From: Psychrobacter sp. P11G3
GTDB lineage: Bacteria; Pseudomonadota; Gammaproteobacteria; Pseudomonadales; Moraxellaceae
Direction of reading: 5' to 3'
NCBI RefSeq assembly: GCF_001435845.1
Contig: NZ_CM003596.1
Location: 992,001-1,056,000, forward strand
Length of the DNA stretch: 64,000 bases
Of the stretch, positions 17,719-27,588 are shown piece by piece. The position numbers and the translations under genes are program-made. The notes under the pieces were generated by a model. The model saw only the letters and a list, made by a program, of their open reading frames with translations, did no database searches and had not been told where the DNA came from. Position 1 is the stretch's first letter, and each line of letters opens with the position of its first letter.

Positions 17719-18187
17719 AGTAATAGTAGCCTGTTAGGTCGTTATGTAAGTGCTATAAAAGATGAGGTAGTGTAGCGTTTAGAATTTTTTTGTCCAGTAT
17801 CACTCAAAAAATAGCTGCATCAAAGTGGTTTAAATCACCATGTGCTCATTAAAATAATATGATTTTGAAAACATCATGATGTTGAAATACAGTCTGCTTA
17901 TGAAGACAGTGTATTCATAAAAACAATCAGTTCATGTTAGAGACAGTTTTAGATGTTGTTGTATTGGTTAAGTATTCTAAGCATCCTAGTTATTTGGCCA
18001 ATAAAGCTTATATGCAAACCACGTATGAGCTCTATATTAAAGATTTTAGCGTTAAATTAAATGTCATGTTGAATTGTAGATAGAAATATAAGTATCCACT
18101 CAGTTAGTCAAAATAAATCTTGTCGAGCTGTAGCTAATAAGTATAGTATTTTTCTATTTAATATCCATCAGATACGGAGAATAAACA
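17719..18187. other. Gene-free stretch, 469 bp
   Basis: AT-rich spacer between two divergent small genes. It holds a short palindrome CATCATGATG near 17873 and a 49-codon open frame (17934-18083) without a ribosome site, which I do not call. Promoters of both flanking genes must lie here; none is clear except the region just before 18177. Confidence 0.5.
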
Positions 18188-18367
18188 ATGAAACCAATCA
18201 GCACAGCGCTACTCGCCCTAGTATTTACCTTCACATCTATGAGCCAAGCCCAAGCTCGAAATACGCCTTGTTCAGGAAAAATGGGCGGGGTATCTCATTG
18301 CTCAGCAGATGGTAAGTTCGTCTGTAAAAATGGCAAAATCAGCCAATCAAAAAAAACCTGCCATTAG
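18188..18367 (+). CDS. Small secreted Cys-rich protein, 59 residues
   Basis: Function unknown. A strong ribosome site (GGAG at 18177-18180, 7 bases before the ATG) supports translation. Residues 1-23 form a clear signal peptide ending SQAQA. The mature 36 residues contain four cysteines in the pattern PCSGKMGGVSHC, KFVCKNG, KKTCH, suggesting two disulfides in the periplasm. I recall similar short CSGxxGGxSHC proteins in Acinetobacter and relatives, but no function. It stands alone, 292 bp before gyrA. Confidence 0.75.
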   Translation: MKPISTALLALVFTFTSMSQAQARNTPCSGKMGGVSHCSADGKFVCKNGKISQSKKTCH

Positions 18368-18659
18368 AATTATTTTAGCGTGTACGGATAATTCAAAATA
18401 TCACTGTGAATGAACCGTCTAGCTTGATTTTAATGGCAGTCAGAACCCCCTAAATCAGCAAATTTGTGCTAAAATAGCTTCTTTTATTAAACATTAAAAC
18501 TATCGCTATTTTCCTATTGTTTTGCACGTGTAGCAGTGTTTTTTTATGGTGTCTATTTTGGTCATGACTGCCCATTTATGTGGCAGTATTTTTATATGAT
18601 CTATGGGTGCCATAAGCGATGTGTCAACGTTAGAAAAAAATGTGAGTGAAGGAGTGTAT

Positions 18660-21452
18660 ATGAGCGAATCGGTCAGTCCTATTGGCATCGTAGATGAACT
18701 AAAGCAGTCGTATTTGGATTATGCGATGAGCGTGATCGTCTCGCGTGCGCTGCCTGATGTGCGTGATGGGTTCAAACCTGTACACCGCCGCGTGATGTAT
18801 GCCATGCACGTGCTATCAAACGATTATAATAAACCGTACAAAAAATCAGCACGTGTGGTCGGTGATGTTATCGGTAAGTACCATCCACATGGCGATAGTG
18901 CCGTCTATGATGCCATCGTACGTATGGCGCAGGATTTCAGCTTGCGCTATCCAATGGTTGATGGTCAAGGTAACTTTGGTTCGATCGATGATGATCCTCC
19001 GGCAGCGATGCGTTATACCGAAGTACGTATGACCAAGCTGACCCACCAAATGCTTGCTGATTTGGACAAAGATACGGTCGATTGGGAAGACAACTACGAC
19101 GGCTCTGAGCGCATGCCAAGCGTAATGCCAGCGCGTATTCCTAACCTATTGGTCAATGGTGCGACGGGTATTGCCGTTGGTATGGCGACCAATATGGCCC
19201 CCCATAATTTGACCGAAGTGATCAATGCTTGTTTGGCCTATGCTGAAAATCCACAAGTTTCAGCTGAAGAGCTGATGTCGCATATCTCAGGTCCTGATTT
19301 CCCTACGGGCGGTATTATCTATGGCCGCGCGGGCATTTTAGATGCTTATCGTACGGGTAAAGGCCGTTTGCATATTCGTGGTCGTTATCATATCGAGCCG
19401 ATGAGCAATTCTGGCGTCAACCGCGATCGTGAGCGCATCGTATTTACCGAAGTACCTTATCAAGCTAACAAAGCCAAGCTGATTGAGCGTATCGCAGAGC
19501 TAGTCCGCGATAAAAAAATCGAAGGCATTAGCGAGATTCGTGATGAGTCTGATAAAGACGGTATGCGTATCGCTATTGATTTGCGTCGCGGTGAGACGGC
19601 TGAAGTTATTGTCAATAACCTATTTCTACAAACGCCGCTAGAGTCTAGCTTTAGTATCAATATGGTGGCACTCGATAATGGCCAGCCAAAACTATTGACC
19701 TTGCGTCAGCTTATCGCTGCATTTGTCCGTCATCGTCAAGAAGTGGTGACCCGCCGTACGATTTATGAATTGAACAAAGCCCGCGTTCGTGGTCATTTGC
19801 TAGAAGGTCTAACGGTTGCTCTAGCCAATATCGACGAAATTATTGCGACGATTAAAGCTTCTGCAAACCGTGGCCTAGCACGTGAAAGTCTATTAAATAA
19901 TACATGGGGTTCAGGTAGCGTCGTTGCGATGCTCACAGCTGCTGGTAGTCAATCAGTACGTCCTGAGTTTATCGATGGCGAAGATCCTAAAGCGCCGTTT
20001 GGTCTGATCGAAGGCGAAGAGCGCTATCGCTTGTCACTTGAGCAGGTCAATGCGATTTTAGATATGCAACTGCATCGTTTGACTGGTCTTGAGCAAGATA
20101 AATTGACCGAAGAATACCAAGACTTACTGCGTGAAATCGCACACTTAGAGTCTATCCTTGGCGATTTTGATAAGCTGATGGCGATTATCTCTAATGAGAT
20201 GATTGAGATTCGTGATAACTTTGGTGACGAGCGCCGTACCGATATCATCGATTCACGTATGGACTTTAGTCGTGAAGACCTTATCCCTGAGCAAACGGTC
20301 GTCATGACGGTATCGCGTACTGGCTACGCCAAAACTCAGCCGATTGATGACTATGTTGCACAGAAACGCGGCGGTAAAGGTAAGTCTGCCACGGCAATGA
20401 AAGAAGATGATGTAATCGATCATTTAGTCGTGACATCAACGCATTCTACGGTACTGTGTTTCACTGATAGTGGACGTGTCTTTAGCTTACGCGGGTTTGA
20501 AGTGCCGATTGCCAGTCGCGGTGCTCGTGGTCGTCCATTGGTCAATCTAATTGGCCTAAATAGCGACGAAACCGTTACAACCATACTACCAATTCCAAAA
20601 ATTGTGGAAGATACATCAGTAGTAAGTGAAGTGTCAGAAGTAAGCAATGATGACGATTCGGTAGAAGATAGCAACCAAGCAGAGCCGCCTTTTGTATTCT
20701 TTGCCACGGCCAACGGTACAGTGAAGCGGGTAGAGCTGAAGCAGTTTGCTAATATTCGCTCGAACGGTTTGATTGCAGTTGGATTAGAAGACGGTGATAA
20801 ATTGGTCAGCGCTCGCATTACTAATGGTAGCCAAGAAGTGATGTTGTTTGCTTCAAGTGGTAAAGCCATTCGTTTCGATGAGAATGATGCGCGTGCGATG
20901 GGCCGTACAGCTAAAGGCGTGCGCGGTATGCGTCTGGCTACTGATGAATTCATCAAATCATTAGTCGTTATCGAAGATGATGTACGTGAAATCTTGATTG
21001 CTTGTGAAAACGGCTTTGGTAAACGTACCTTCATCGATGAGTTCAATACACAAAATCGTGGCGGCGGCGGTGTGATCGCTATCAAGACCAGTGAGCGTAA
21101 CGGCGCACTAGTACGAGCGACCAAGGTTGACTCTACTGATGATATTATCTTAATCTCTGATAAAGGCACATTGGTTCGTACCCCAGTTGAGCATGTCGCT
21201 AGCTCTGGTCGTAATACACAAGGCGTAACATTGATTCGTCTGTCAAAAGATGAAAAACTGGTTGCCATGGCGCGTGTTGAGCACGAAGAGAGCGATGATG
21301 AGCTTATCGATGCCATGAGAGAAGACGGTACGTTTGAGGTGGAAGGTCAGGAGCAGATAGATATTGATGCGACAACTGACAATACTGCAACTACCGACGT
21401 CGACGATGTGATTGATATTGCAAACGATCATAAACCAAGTGACAATCTATAA
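18660..21452 (+). CDS. gyrA: DNA gyrase subunit A
   Basis: Breaks and rejoins DNA during negative supercoiling. The winged-helix core has the catalytic tyrosine (Tyr119 in AAMRYTEVR). The quinolone region [13 protein letters not shown] keeps Ser80 and Asp84, equivalent to E. coli Ser83 and Asp87, so no classic resistance change is present. The C-terminal beta-pinwheel has the GyrA box QKRGGKG, which distinguishes it from ParC. At 930 residues it is longer than in E. coli because of an acidic Glu/Asp/Ser insert around 655-680 and an acidic tail. I choose ATG 18660, behind GAAGGAG, over ATG 18603, which would add 19 residues. A terminator follows at 21540. Confidence 0.97.
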   Translation: MSESVSPIGIVDELKQSYLDYAMSVIVSRALPDVRDGFKPVHRRVMYAMHVLSNDYNKPYKKSARVVGDVIGKYHPHGDSAVYDAIVRMAQDFSLRYPMVDGQGNFGSIDDDPPAAMRYTEVRMTKLTHQMLADLDKDTVDWEDNYDGSERMPSVMPARIPNLLVNGATGIAVGMATNMAPHNLTEVINACLAYAENPQVSAEELMSHISGPDFPTGGIIYGRAGILDAYRTGKGRLHIRGRYHIEPMSNSGVNRDRERIVFTEVPYQANKAKLIERIAELVRDKKIEGISEIRDESDKDGMRIAIDLRRGETAEVIVNNLFLQTPLESSFSINMVALDNGQPKLLTLRQLIAAFVRHRQEVVTRRTIYELNKARVRGHLLEGLTVALANIDEIIATIKASANRGLARESLLNNTWGSGSVVAMLTAAGSQSVRPEFIDGEDPKAPFGLIEGEERYRLSLEQVNAILDMQLHRLTGLEQDKLTEEYQDLLREIAHLESILGDFDKLMAIISNEMIEIRDNFGDERRTDIIDSRMDFSREDLIPEQTVVMTVSRTGYAKTQPIDDYVAQKRGGKGKSATAMKEDDVIDHLVVTSTHSTVLCFTDSGRVFSLRGFEVPIASRGARGRPLVNLIGLNSDETVTTILPIPKIVEDTSVVSEVSEVSNDDDSVEDSNQAEPPFVFFATANGTVKRVELKQFANIRSNGLIAVGLEDGDKLVSARITNGSQEVMLFASSGKAIRFDENDARAMGRTAKGVRGMRLATDEFIKSLVVIEDDVREILIACENGFGKRTFIDEFNTQNRGGGGVIAIKTSERNGALVRATKVDSTDDIILISDKGTLVRTPVEHVASSGRNTQGVTLIRLSKDEKLVAMARVEHEESDDELIDAMREDGTFEVEGQEQIDIDATTDNTATTDVDDVIDIANDHKPSDNL

Positions 21453-21539
21453 TAGACTAACTATGCATAAGACGATGACGAGTAATAGTCTTGGTAATTA
21501 GCTTTTGAGTCTAGTCTCTTAGCATTTTTCTAGAAAAAA

Positions 21540-21574
21540 GCCTCTGACGTTATCGTCGGAGGCTTTTGTTTTTT
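21540..21574 (+). terminator. gyrA terminator
   Basis: GCCTCTGACG (21540-21549) pairs with CGTCGGAGGC (21554-21563) with one wobble around loop TTAT, then TTTTGTTTTTT. A near copy occurs at 22860, before the second RarD paralogue. Confidence 0.88.
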
Positions 21575-21628
21575 AACTCTCATTTTTTCAATACTGTAAA
21601 TAAGGTTCTATTTTTTAAGGCTGTTGTT

Positions 21629-22699
21629 ATGCTCACGACCAATCAAACTTTTCAGGGAACGGTTGCTTCGGTATCATCGAGCTTTTTATTCTCGATGATG
21701 TTTTTGTTTGGACTGTTTATGCTGCCCTTAACAGGGACGCAGGTAGCATCATGGCGTGTGCTCATGATGTTGCTCAGTTTGGTGATATTGGTCAGTTTGA
21801 CTAAGCAGTGGCAACGTGTTTTTGATTATATAAAGACGCTAAAGACAGTCAAGGAATGGTTAATATTTATACTGCCTGCGCCAATCCTAGGTGGACAGAT
21901 TTGGTTGTTTATGTGGGCGCCGGTCAATGGGTTTGGTCTCGATGTTACGTTGGGCTATTTTTTATTGCCGCTAGTGATGATTGTGCTTGGTCGATTCTTT
22001 TATCATGAGTATATGAGCATCTTGCAGTGGGCTGCCGCGATATTTGCAGCGCTCGGCATCGGCTACGATATTGTCCAGTATGGTTCGGTCTCTTGGGTGA
22101 CACTGTTTGTATGCTTGGGTTATCCGCCGTATTATCTGCTACGGCGCACCCTTTCTGTACCGCCTATTACAGGGTTATTGTTTGATTTGACGCTGTTGAC
22201 ACCAGTCGTGCTGATCGTGCTTTATATGACGGGTGGTTTTGATGTTGCGGCGCAAGACGTGAAGTTCTGGTATCTATTGCCGCTGCTTGGTGCTTTTAGT
22301 GCGCTTGCGATGTCGCTGACGATGATTGCCAGTAGCAAGTTGCCAGTATCACTGTTTGGGGCATTAAGTTATATCGAGCCAATGCTGTTATTCGTATTGT
22401 CTATTACTATTTTGAGTCAAAGCCTTGAAGAAGGTGGTTCACTCTTTATGTACGGCATGATTACGCTTGCGCTACTGGTCATGATGGTCGATAGCATAAA
22501 AGGTTATCTCGTTCGTCAGCGTAATGACCGCTTGCATGGCTATAGAGAGCTTCAGATTGGCGGCTTTCCACCGCGTCGTCATTTTATCAATCAGCGTATC
22601 GATGGCGTGTTAAAAGCCCATCGTTTTCGTAAGATTCGTCGTTACCAAAAAAAGATGGATAAGATACAGCAAAAAATTGAACAACTTGATGCAAAATAA
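21629..22699 (+). CDS. RarD/EamA-family transporter, copy 1
   Basis: Predicted ten-helix drug/metabolite superfamily permease, RarD-like; substrate unknown. RarD-type features are WRVLMMLLSLVILV, FMWAPVNG, the LGYFLLPLVMIVLGRFFYHE segment and LGYPPYYLLRR. The C-terminal 50 residues are basic and probably cytoplasmic. I choose ATG 21629 (AAGG upstream, 356 residues) because the tandem paralogue starts at the matching place and is then the same length. An ATG at 21566 would begin inside the terminator T-run region. It lies 55 bp after the gyrA terminator, so a promoter must lie in that gap or transcription must read through. Confidence 0.85.
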   Translation: MLTTNQTFQGTVASVSSSFLFSMMFLFGLFMLPLTGTQVASWRVLMMLLSLVILVSLTKQWQRVFDYIKTLKTVKEWLIFILPAPILGGQIWLFMWAPVNGFGLDVTLGYFLLPLVMIVLGRFFYHEYMSILQWAAAIFAALGIGYDIVQYGSVSWVTLFVCLGYPPYYLLRRTLSVPPITGLLFDLTLLTPVVLIVLYMTGGFDVAAQDVKFWYLLPLLGAFSALAMSLTMIASSKLPVSLFGALSYIEPMLLFVLSITILSQSLEEGGSLFMYGMITLALLVMMVDSIKGYLVRQRNDRLHGYRELQIGGFPPRRHFINQRIDGVLKAHRFRKIRRYQKKMDKIQQKIEQLDAK

Positions 22700-22859
22700 G
22701 CACTTACCTGCATTAAATTTACTCAATTTAAAAGTTTAGACACTAGATGAACAGTGGCATTGCTTATTCATTCTGACTTTGACATAATGCCGACCATGAT
22801 GTAAGCCTAGTACATCAAAAGCGTTCAACTTAGATTGCGCGACGACCTTATATGCAAAA

Positions 22860-22892
22860 GCCTCAGACGTTCTCGTCTGAGGCTTTTGTTTT
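22860..22892 (+). terminator. Terminator hairpin before RarD copy 2
   Basis: GCCTCAGACG (22860-22869) pairs perfectly with CGTCTGAGGC (22874-22883) around TTCT, followed by TTTTGTTTTTTTT. It differs from the gyrA hairpin at only a few stem and loop bases and has the same T-run layout, so it appears to be a duplicate. Confidence 0.85.
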
Positions 22893-22939
22893 TTTTAAAA
22901 ATTGCCATGGATGTGCCCCAATCTTTAAAGGCTGTTGTG

Positions 22940-24010
22940 ATGCTGACTACTAACCAAACCTCGCAGGGTACAATCACTGCTGTCGCTGCAAATTTTTTAT
23001 ACTCATTGCTGTTCTTATTTGGTCTACTGCTGCAACCATTATCAGGTACGCAAGTCGCTTCGTGGCGCGTGCTGACAATGTTTTTTAGTCTAGTACTGCT
23101 GGTCAGCGTACTAAAGCAGTGGCAGCACATTTTTGATTATTTAAAAACACTAAAGAACGCAAAAGAGTGGTTTTTATTTATACTACCCACACCGATTTTG
23201 GGCGCGCAAATTTGGATATTTATGTGGGCGCCAGTCAACGGCTTGGGACTTGAGGTAACGTTGGGTTACTTCCTATATCCGATGATTATGATCGTTGTCG
23301 GCAGGTTCTTTTACAACGAAGACATGAGCTTACTTCAGTGGGCTGCTATCGTATGTGCAGGTCTCGGTATTGCTTACGATATTTTTGAGTATGGCGCTAT
23401 TTCTTGGGCGACTTTGTTTGTTTGCTTGGGTTATCCTCCTTATTATCTACTGCGTCGTAAGTTGGCCGTGCCGCCTATTACTGGTCTGATTTCAGACCTT
23501 GTATTGTTGTTGCCAGTGGTATTGGTCGCACTGTATATGAATGGTGGTTTTGAAGTAGCAATCACCAACCACAAGCTTTGGTATCTATTGCCATTATTAG
23601 GGATTATCAGTACCGCTGCGATGTCACTGACGATGGTGGCCAGTCAGAAGCTGCCTGTCTCGCTGTTTGGGACTTTGTGCTACCTTGAGCCAATATTCTT
23701 GTTCATATTCTCAATCGCAATTTTAGACCGTAACTTACATGATGGTGGCTCCATGCTGATGTACAGCATGATTTTTATCGCACTGCTGATTATGATTGCT
23801 GATAGCGCATTGGGCTATATGGCACGTAAACGTGAAGACCGCTTACATGGCTACAATGAGCCACAAGTAGGCAGTTTTCCACCACGTCGTCGCCTGAAAA
23901 ATCGCCGTATCAAAGGCGTGCTAATCGCGCATCGATTCCGCCAGATCAAAAAATATCAGCAAAAGATAGATAAAATGACGCGCAAGATTGAAGCATTACA
24001 TTTAGATTAA
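22940..24010 (+). CDS. RarD/EamA-family transporter, copy 2
   Basis: Tandem paralogue of the preceding gene, with the same 356-residue length from ATG 22940 and the same first residues MLTTNQT. Shared blocks include GTQVASWRVL, IFMWAPVNGLGLEVTLGYF, CLGYPPYYLLRR, PPITGL and the basic tail FPPRRR. About ten transmembrane helices are predicted; substrate unknown. The 14 bases before the ATG (AAAGGCTGTTGTG) also match copy 1. ATGs at 22835 and 22907 lie in or just after the hairpin and are rejected as starts. The two copies are diverged enough that they may differ in substrate. Confidence 0.85.
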   Translation: MLTTNQTSQGTITAVAANFLYSLLFLFGLLLQPLSGTQVASWRVLTMFFSLVLLVSVLKQWQHIFDYLKTLKNAKEWFLFILPTPILGAQIWIFMWAPVNGLGLEVTLGYFLYPMIMIVVGRFFYNEDMSLLQWAAIVCAGLGIAYDIFEYGAISWATLFVCLGYPPYYLLRRKLAVPPITGLISDLVLLLPVVLVALYMNGGFEVAITNHKLWYLLPLLGIISTAAMSLTMVASQKLPVSLFGTLCYLEPIFLFIFSIAILDRNLHDGGSMLMYSMIFIALLIMIADSALGYMARKREDRLHGYNEPQVGSFPPRRRLKNRRIKGVLIAHRFRQIKKYQQKIDKMTRKIEALHLD

Positions 24011-24204
24011 TGTTGAAAAGTACACCGTCTGAGATAGTATCGATTCGGTAGGCATTGTTTTCCAGTATGTCTGCCAACTCATAGTATTAAACAAGTAGAA
24101 ATTACGCTATTATCGAGAGCAGTAGGGCCACGATTGAGTGAACGTATGGCGCTATATCTAAGGTATTATGGCTGATTTACTACAATATATAACTAGGACG
24201 GTTT

Positions 24205-24873
24205 ATGTTACATCTTCATCATTTAGCAAACTCGCGCTCGTTTCGTATTATCTGGCTGTTGGAAGAGCTCGGCGCCGATTATAAACTGACTTGCTATGAG
24301 CGCAACAAGGCATACCGTGCTCCTGATAGCTTAAAGCAAGTGCATCCGATTGGTAATGCACCGATATTAGAAGCGGACGATCGTGTGCTGATTGAGTCAG
24401 GGTTTATCATTGAATATTTAATTAAGCACTATGATAAAGAAAAGCAGTTCAAACCTGATGATAATAACGAAGCAGCGTGGGAAGCCTATACGTTTTGGTT
24501 ACACTTTGCAGAGGCTTCATTGATGCCACTGTTGGTCATGCGCTTGGTATTCACAAAAGTGGTGTCTCAGTCGCCAATGCTAATCAAACCTATCAGCAAA
24601 AAAATCCAAGGTCAGATTGAAAAAAACATGATCAGTAGCGGCTTGGAGAAGATGCTAGATATGATGGAGCGTCATCTACATGAAAATCACTGGTTTGCAG
24701 GTAGTGAATTTAGCGCCGCTGATATTCAAATGCATCTTGCAGTCTTGGGTGCCAATGCTGGTGCAGGTCTAGATCAGAGTAAATATACCAATCTTTTGAA
24801 CTGGCTCAAACGCTGCGAAGAACGAGATGCCTTTAAGCGAGCAGAAAAAAAGGGCGGCCGTCTGAATTTTTAG
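24205..24873 (+). CDS. Glutathione S-transferase family protein
   Basis: Probable glutathione transferase or related thiol enzyme; substrate unknown. The 222-residue protein has an N-terminal thioredoxin-like domain (1-80) with LHHLANSRSFRIIWLLEELG and the glutathione-contact motif NAPILEADDRVLIESGFIIEYL. An all-helical C-terminal domain follows with NHWFAGSEFSAADIQMHLAVL (N-capping box SxAD). Such Ser-type beta/theta-like GSTs are common in gammaproteobacteria. AGGAC lies before the ATG. A strong hairpin terminator follows 51 bp after the stop. Confidence 0.88.
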   Translation: MLHLHHLANSRSFRIIWLLEELGADYKLTCYERNKAYRAPDSLKQVHPIGNAPILEADDRVLIESGFIIEYLIKHYDKEKQFKPDDNNEAAWEAYTFWLHFAEASLMPLLVMRLVFTKVVSQSPMLIKPISKKIQGQIEKNMISSGLEKMLDMMERHLHENHWFAGSEFSAADIQMHLAVLGANAGAGLDQSKYTNLLNWLKRCEERDAFKRAEKKGGRLNF

Positions 24874-24924
24874 AGGATACTGGTATAATTATATCTCAAC
24901 GCTTAAGTAGCCATGTAGACCAAA

Positions 24925-24956
24925 GGCTTTGTTTATGAATAAACAAAGCCTTTTTT
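24925..24956 (+). terminator. Terminator between the GST gene and the next small gene
   Basis: A perfect 12-bp stem GGCTTTGTTTAT / ATAAACAAAGCC with a 2-base apex (effective loop larger) followed by six T. It ends directly at the AGGA ribosome site of the next gene. Confidence 0.88.
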
Positions 24957-24967
24957 AGGATAATGTT

Positions 24968-25279
24968 ATGACAGAACTAAACACTTCGAATAAAGACCAT
25001 CTGAAACAAGATAGCCTAGATAAAAATGACAACCAGTCAGTAACTCAAACATTACTTAATAAGCAAGATACCAGTATGCAAGAAAATAATAGACAACAGA
25101 TTAATAGCCAACAAGTCTCTATCAAGTCGTGGTCACAGAAAATTCTAGTGGTCATTCTGTGTGCGGCGAGCTTTTATGGTGGCTGGAAATCTTACGAATC
25201 AAATATGGTAAATGAGTGCACCGCCAATGGTGGACAAATGGTTGAAGGTCAAAAGACCATGATATGCCAACTGTCGTAG
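24968..25279 (+). CDS. Small single-pass membrane protein of unknown function
   Basis: A 103-residue protein not recognised. Residues 1-55 are highly polar (Asn/Gln/Asp/Lys), residues about 58-73 form one hydrophobic helix (ILVVILCAASFYGGW), and the tail has two cysteines (NECTANGG and MICQLS) that could pair in the periplasm. It has AGGA 7 bases before the ATG. That AGGA directly follows the T-run of a strong terminator, leaving no room for an intervening promoter. Confidence 0.65.
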   Translation: MTELNTSNKDHLKQDSLDKNDNQSVTQTLLNKQDTSMQENNRQQINSQQVSIKSWSQKILVVILCAASFYGGWKSYESNMVNECTANGGQMVEGQKTMICQLS

Positions 25280-25382
25280 CTAGAGCATACTCTTCGTTTA
25301 TCTTATTTCTGTTATCGTTTGAGAATGAAGAGGTACTCTCGTAAGTCTGAGCCAGTACTCCTGATAAATAAAAGGCATCATT

Positions 25383-26507
25383 ATGCTAAAGCTAACCTTT
25401 TTGGGTACCTCTGCAGGTGTACCGACCAAACAGCGTAATGTGACTGCACTGGCAATAGAGTGTCTGAATCCACATACCTCTGGCGTACAGCAAGGAAGTC
25501 GTCAACAGAATAATCAGAGTAAGAAGTCGCGTCCATGGGTACTAATTGATTGCGGTGAAGGCACGCAGCAGCAGTTGCTACATACCAAACTCTCATTGCA
25601 TCAACTGGCTGCTATTTGCATCACTCATGTGCATGGCGACCATTGCTATGGTCTACCAGGGCTATTAGCAAGCGCTGCTATGTCAGGACGCCGTGAGCCA
25701 TTAACTTTGATTGCTCCAAAAGCGATTGTTACTTTGCTTGAAGCTATTACCGCTACTACAGAGCTGTATCTACCTTTCGCTCTCGATTTTATAGCGATTG
25801 AAGAGGTGTTAGCTGAGCAGGGTGATACGAACAAAGTTAACATTAGCTTAAGCGACCAACATCAGCTTGAGATTGATATCACGCGGCTATCACATCGAGT
25901 CGCTTCTCATGGTTTTGGTATTACTCAGACTATTAGCCTCCTCCTCCTTAATACAGATAAGCTTGTGGCAGATGGTATTCCAGCAAGTGCACTATGGGGC
26001 AAGTTACAGCAAGGCGAAGATGTCACGACTGAGGATAATAGGCAATTGCACTCAGTAGACTATGTTGATGAGGAAATACAGCGGACGCGAATAGTGGTGG
26101 CAGGAGACAATGATACGCCAAATTTGTTAAGCGAAGCCGTTGTCGATGCGGATTTATTGGTGCATGAAGCCACTTATACGCATGAGGTCATGATGGCTAT
26201 TCAAGCCAGAAACCCTGACTATGACCTAATGCATAGCAGTGCGCATGTGGTGGGCACATTCGCGCAAAAGATGAACCTGAAAAACATCATTTTGACCCAC
26301 TTTAGCGCTCGCTATCAGAACTTTGATAATCCAGATAGCGAAACGCCAAATATGGCATATATTCGCTTAGATGCGCAAAGTGTCTATCAAGGCAATCTAT
26401 GGCTGGCAGAAGATTTTGCTCAATATACAGTTGATGGGGCTACCGATTTAGCAGACGATCGAGTGGACAACCGCGTGCAGTATATAGGCTCTGCACGCAG
26501 TGATTAG
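25383..26507 (+). CDS. rnz: Ribonuclease Z (tRNase Z)
   Basis: Endonuclease that removes the 3' trailer of tRNA precursors. The metallo-beta-lactamase zinc motif THVHGDHCYGLPGL places HxHxDH at residues 82-87. Other RNase Z landmarks are LTFLGTSAGVPTKQRNV at the start, LIDCGEGTQQQLL, VVAGDNDTP, the HEATYT segment and LTHFSARY. At 374 residues it is longer than the typical short form of about 310; extra sequence is near residues 30-50 and 215-240, plus a polar tail. All three tRNA genes in the window encode CCA, so the role here may be in other processing. It is convergent with the DUF815 ATPase. Confidence 0.92.
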   Translation: MLKLTFLGTSAGVPTKQRNVTALAIECLNPHTSGVQQGSRQQNNQSKKSRPWVLIDCGEGTQQQLLHTKLSLHQLAAICITHVHGDHCYGLPGLLASAAMSGRREPLTLIAPKAIVTLLEAITATTELYLPFALDFIAIEEVLAEQGDTNKVNISLSDQHQLEIDITRLSHRVASHGFGITQTISLLLLNTDKLVADGIPASALWGKLQQGEDVTTEDNRQLHSVDYVDEEIQRTRIVVAGDNDTPNLLSEAVVDADLLVHEATYTHEVMMAIQARNPDYDLMHSSAHVVGTFAQKMNLKNIILTHFSARYQNFDNPDSETPNMAYIRLDAQSVYQGNLWLAEDFAQYTVDGATDLADDRVDNRVQYIGSARSD

Positions 26508-26547
26508 ACATCGTTAAGCTTAGATATGATTTAGTATTAAATACGAC

Positions 26548-27519
26548 CTAGCGCTTACTGTCTTCGATAGCCAATTGTGTTTCACCACTCCAAAAACGGC
26601 TGAACTGGTAAGCAACTCGTCCTGAGCGACCGCCACGTTCTGAGGCCCAACGTAGCGCATCCTTTCTAATCTTATCAGGCATAGACTGACTTTCCAAAAT
26701 GTCCTTAGCATCACTATCCATATCAGCTGAGATTTTTTGCTGCTCTAAATTCAGATAGTGCTGAACGATTTGCAGATAAGTCTGCTGATCCATAGGATGG
26801 AAGGTGAGGGACAAACCGAACCGATCTGATAATGACACGGTCTCATCAATAGCCTCATAAGGATTGACTTCATCCGTCTGCCCATTATAAATATCGACAT
26901 TGTCTTTCATCATCTGCGGTAGCAAGCGACGGCGATTACTGGTGGCGTAGACCAGTAGTTTGTCTTGCTCAGAGTCTAGCGAGCCATCGAGCACGCTCTT
27001 TAGCGCACGATAGCTTTCGTCTTGACCATTAAAAGCGAGGTCATCACAGTATACGATATAGCGGCAATGACAATCTGCTGGTAGGGCATTAATAGCAGCA
27101 CGGATCTTATCCAATACTTGCAGATCATCGCGGGCAACCTCAATAATACGTAAGCCTTCACTATGATGGGCTTGTAGCAAAGCGCGAATCAATGATGACT
27201 TACCAGCACCTCGGGTGCCTGACATCAATACATGGTTAGCAGGATAACCTTTAATAAACTGACGGGTGTTTTGTACCAGTTTCGACTTTTGCGTATCGAT
27301 ACCATGCAAGTCATCTAAGCTCAAAAACAGGTTGACCGACAAAGGCTGCAGGTGACCAGTGCGACCACCAACCCAGCGATAAGCAAGCTGGCTCGGGTCG
27401 ATTTCAATAGTTGGTGTGACTCGCTCTTGTAAGTACTGACTGAGTAAGTCTAACAAAGGTGCGGGTAGGGCATAAGTAGGCTGATCAGATGACGTGGTCG
27501 GGATAGTTGGTTGGGACAT
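26548..27519 (-). CDS. DUF815-family AAA-type ATPase
   Basis: ATPase of unknown cellular role (COG2607/DUF815). Walker A is SGTRGAGKSS with Lys107, followed by the family's LRIIEVARDDLQVL. Walker B is YIVYCDDLAFNGQDESYRAL with the KSVLDGSL that DUF815 proteins share. Sensor-like VYATSNRRRLLP and the C-terminal WASERGGRSGRVAYQF also fit. I place the start at 27519 (323 residues); an in-frame ATG at 27561 would add 14 residues. It is divergent from a kinase-like gene across about 190 bp that contain tandem repeats. Confidence 0.88.
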   Translation of the reverse strand: MSQPTIPTTSSDQPTYALPAPLLDLLSQYLQERVTPTIEIDPSQLAYRWVGGRTGHLQPLSVNLFLSLDDLHGIDTQKSKLVQNTRQFIKGYPANHVLMSGTRGAGKSSLIRALLQAHHSEGLRIIEVARDDLQVLDKIRAAINALPADCHCRYIVYCDDLAFNGQDESYRALKSVLDGSLDSEQDKLLVYATSNRRRLLPQMMKDNVDIYNGQTDEVNPYEAIDETVSLSDRFGLSLTFHPMDQQTYLQIVQHYLNLEQQKISADMDSDAKDILESQSMPDKIRKDALRWASERGGRSGRVAYQFSRFWSGETQLAIEDSKR

Positions 27520-27588
27520 AGTGGCTCTAGCAATTAAGGTTGTCTTTAATACCATACCCAAAAATACAATTAACGCTGCTGAAATTTC

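Noticed and set aside
17934..18083. 49-codon open frame in the spacer before the Cys-rich gene
   Set aside because: There is no ribosome site, no signal peptide or domain, and no known relative recognised.
20420..21316. Long open frame (298 codons) antisense to gyrA
   Set aside because: It lies wholly opposite the conserved GyrA C-terminal domain, is Ser/Thr/Arg-rich with no recognisable domain, and reflects codon bias of the real gene.
22835..22939. Longer N-terminus for RarD copy 2
   Set aside because: It would translate the terminator hairpin; copy 1 and copy 2 match only from the ATG at 22940.
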